Assembly (NCBI GenBank): GCA_946480675.1
Contig: CAMLKS010000111.1
Coordinates: forward strand, 1-7,584
Length of the DNA stretch: 7,584 bases
Direction of reading: 5' to 3'
DNA from: an uncultured Bacteroidota bacterium
Lineage (GTDB): Bacteria > Bacteroidota > Bacteroidia > Chitinophagales > Chitinophagaceae
Positions 6,414 to 7,584 of the stretch are shown here, in pieces (position 1 is the first letter of the stretch; each line of letters opens with the position of its first letter). Under the pieces are notes generated by a model, which saw nothing but the letters and a program-made list of their open reading frames with translations, was not told the DNA's origin and made no database searches. Position numbers and translations under genes: made by a program.

Positions 6414-7584
6414 TTATGGGGTTATGATAATGTTAGACTCCTGTTGTGGTACACCGGCAGCCGATTTAGTAAAATTCCAGGTAAGACTCAATAAACCATA
6501 ACGGCGTATGGTATTATAGTTATCCTCAGTTACGTAGTTGTTTTGCGCATAGCGATAGAAGCCGAGGTTCTGATTCAGGATGTCGAACATCGACATGCGC
6601 AGCTCCAACTGGTCGTTCTTCAGGAATTTCTTACTCACATAAGCATTCCATTTAAACACATTATTGTTCCTGTCGAAAATGGAAGTTTGCTCACGGATGT
6701 ACCAATTGATATCTGTACCCAATTCAAACTTCCAGGGCAATTCATAAGACATCTCCAGTTCTTGCTCTGTTGTCCAGAAACTGGTAGTCTGTGTATTGAT
6801 GGTCGATTTGTTATCGTTATACGATATCGAAGGATCGTAACTGATAGAAAACTTCTCGTTTTCTGAATCATAACTAAAGTCTAATCCTAAAGTATACGTA
6901 TTGTTATCACTGATATTCTTGCGGCCATTTACAATGTTGTTGATGTGGTTAACATTTACATTGGCATGTATGCCCGTATGCAGGTTCAGTGCTTTTATCT
7001 TAGTACCGTAGCTGATATAGCCCCATCCGCTATAGTTGCCATCCACATTAATATACTGATACGTTCTGCGCCCTATAGCATCTATATTTTCAGAACGGCT
7101 GATGGCATTGTCTATAAGGTTCATGCTTACACTTGCCCATATATAACGGTTGGTCAGCATCTTGTAGTCATTAAATGACAGGCGCAGGTTATGCCGGAAT
7201 TCCTGTGTCAGCGCTGCATTGCCGATGGCAATATTCAACGGGTCCAGGTTATTGCGCAATGGTTGTATTTGCTCTATAGTAGGCTGGCGTGTACTACCAT
7301 TATAGTCGAAACGGATACGGCTTTGCTTGCTGATGCTATATTGAAAATTCGCTTTCGGAAAGAAGTTGGTAAAATTGTAATTGTAGGAAGTATCCTGCAT
7401 CTGGTCTTTCTGCTGAAAAGCTGCATTGGATACGGAACCACCGAAAGAAAAGTTTATTTTCTTGAACATGAAACGCAGGTTGCTACCGCCGGTATGCGTA
7501 ATGATATTGAAATCATAGTTATTGCTAAACGTACTATCCAGCGTGTCGTACACATCGCCAAACGGATTCTTCTTATTATACGTT
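6414..7584 (-). CDS. Outer membrane beta-barrel protein, OMP_b-brl_3 / TonB-receptor-like (5' end beyond right edge)
   Basis: The frame is open from the right edge, reading TYNKKNPFGDVYDTLD before the GTG at 7551-7553 that could be mistaken for a start, so this is the C-terminal 389 residues of a longer protein; family members are often 750-950. It shows repeated alternating polar/aromatic strands typical of a barrel. Signature segments are RIRFDYNGSTRQPTIEQIQP, followed by DPLNIAIGNAALTQEF (together about 7200-7316), and the end block containing LELRMSMFDILNQNLGFYR, then RRYGLLSLTWNF (about 6471-6601). These match the PF14905 barrel domain seen in proteins that usually also carry an N-terminal carboxypeptidase-regulatory-like domain and a plug-like domain, which would lie off the edge. 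The last predicted strand (LSLTWNF) is followed by an 18-residue tail rather than ending on the aromatic residue. Cargo unknown. It is the first visible gene of the unit with the GLPGLI gene. Confidence 0.87.
   Translation of the reverse strand, partial: TYNKKNPFGDVYDTLDSTFSNNYDFNIITHTGGSNLRFMFKKINFSFGGSVSNAAFQQKDQMQDTSYNYNFTNFFPKANFQYSISKQSRIRFDYNGSTRQPTIEQIQPLRNNLDPLNIAIGNAALTQEFRHNLRLSFNDYKMLTNRYIWASVSMNLIDNAISRSENIDAIGRRTYQYINVDGNYSGWGYISYGTKIKALNLHTGIHANVNVNHINNIVNGRKNISDNNTYTLGLDFSYDSENEKFSISYDPSISYNDNKSTINTQTTSFWTTEQELEMSYELPWKFELGTDINWYIREQTSIFDRNNNVFKWNAYVSKKFLKNDQLELRMSMFDILNQNLGFYRYAQNNYVTEDNYNTIRRYGLLSLTWNFTKSAAGVPQQESNIIITP

Noticed and set aside
5986..6501. Plus-strand open frames opposite the GLPGLI gene and the end of the barrel gene.
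   Set aside because: They are antisense to well-supported family proteins and show no domain features of their own.
7551..7553. GTG as the start codon of the barrel gene.
   Set aside because: The frame continues without a stop to the right edge, and the retained sequence matches only the C-terminal barrel part of the family, so the gene is cut by the window and does not start here.

Overview
The window looks like chromosomal DNA from a member of the Bacteroidota, possibly a Chitinophagaceae-like lineage (the family level is inference). The signs are an M43 metalloprotease with a C-terminal type IX secretion sorting domain, a GLPGLI-family protein next to an OMP_b-brl_3-type outer-membrane barrel, starts without Shine-Dalgarno sequences, and a -7 box of the Bacteroidota type (TAnnTTTG) before the one forward-strand gene. 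There are six protein genes, two of them cut by the window edges, plus two hairpin terminators. I see no RNA genes, insertion sequences, CRISPR arrays or large repeats, and no gene-free stretch longer than about 120 bases.

Left block (1-3008, all minus strand). In transcription order: a GT-C/ArnT-like membrane glycosyltransferase, the Holliday-junction helicase gene ruvB 17 bases downstream, and, 30 bases further, the first 142 codons of an extended SDR nucleotide-sugar enzyme (GDP-mannose 4,6-dehydratase-like) that runs off the left edge. Two probable surface-glycan genes thus flank a DNA-repair gene. The glycosyltransferase gene looks more AT-rich than its neighbours.

Centre (3009-4278). 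A short divergent intergenic region separates the glycosyltransferase from a plus-strand trans-sulfuration enzyme gene (cystathionine gamma-synthase/lyase family), which is followed by a strong GC-rich hairpin and T-tract. This hairpin lies between convergent genes.

Right block (4295-7584, all minus strand). In transcription order: the C-terminal half of an outer-membrane beta-barrel protein (cut by the right edge), a periplasmic GLPGLI-family protein 9 bases downstream, a terminator hairpin, then a secreted M43 (pappalysin-type) zinc metalloprotease carrying a T9SS sorting domain. The barrel/GLPGLI pair is a recurring but functionally unexplained Bacteroidota arrangement and is the least understood part of the window. 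Otherwise the region looks like ordinary core and cell-envelope genes; I did not find convincing evidence of a wholly new system.
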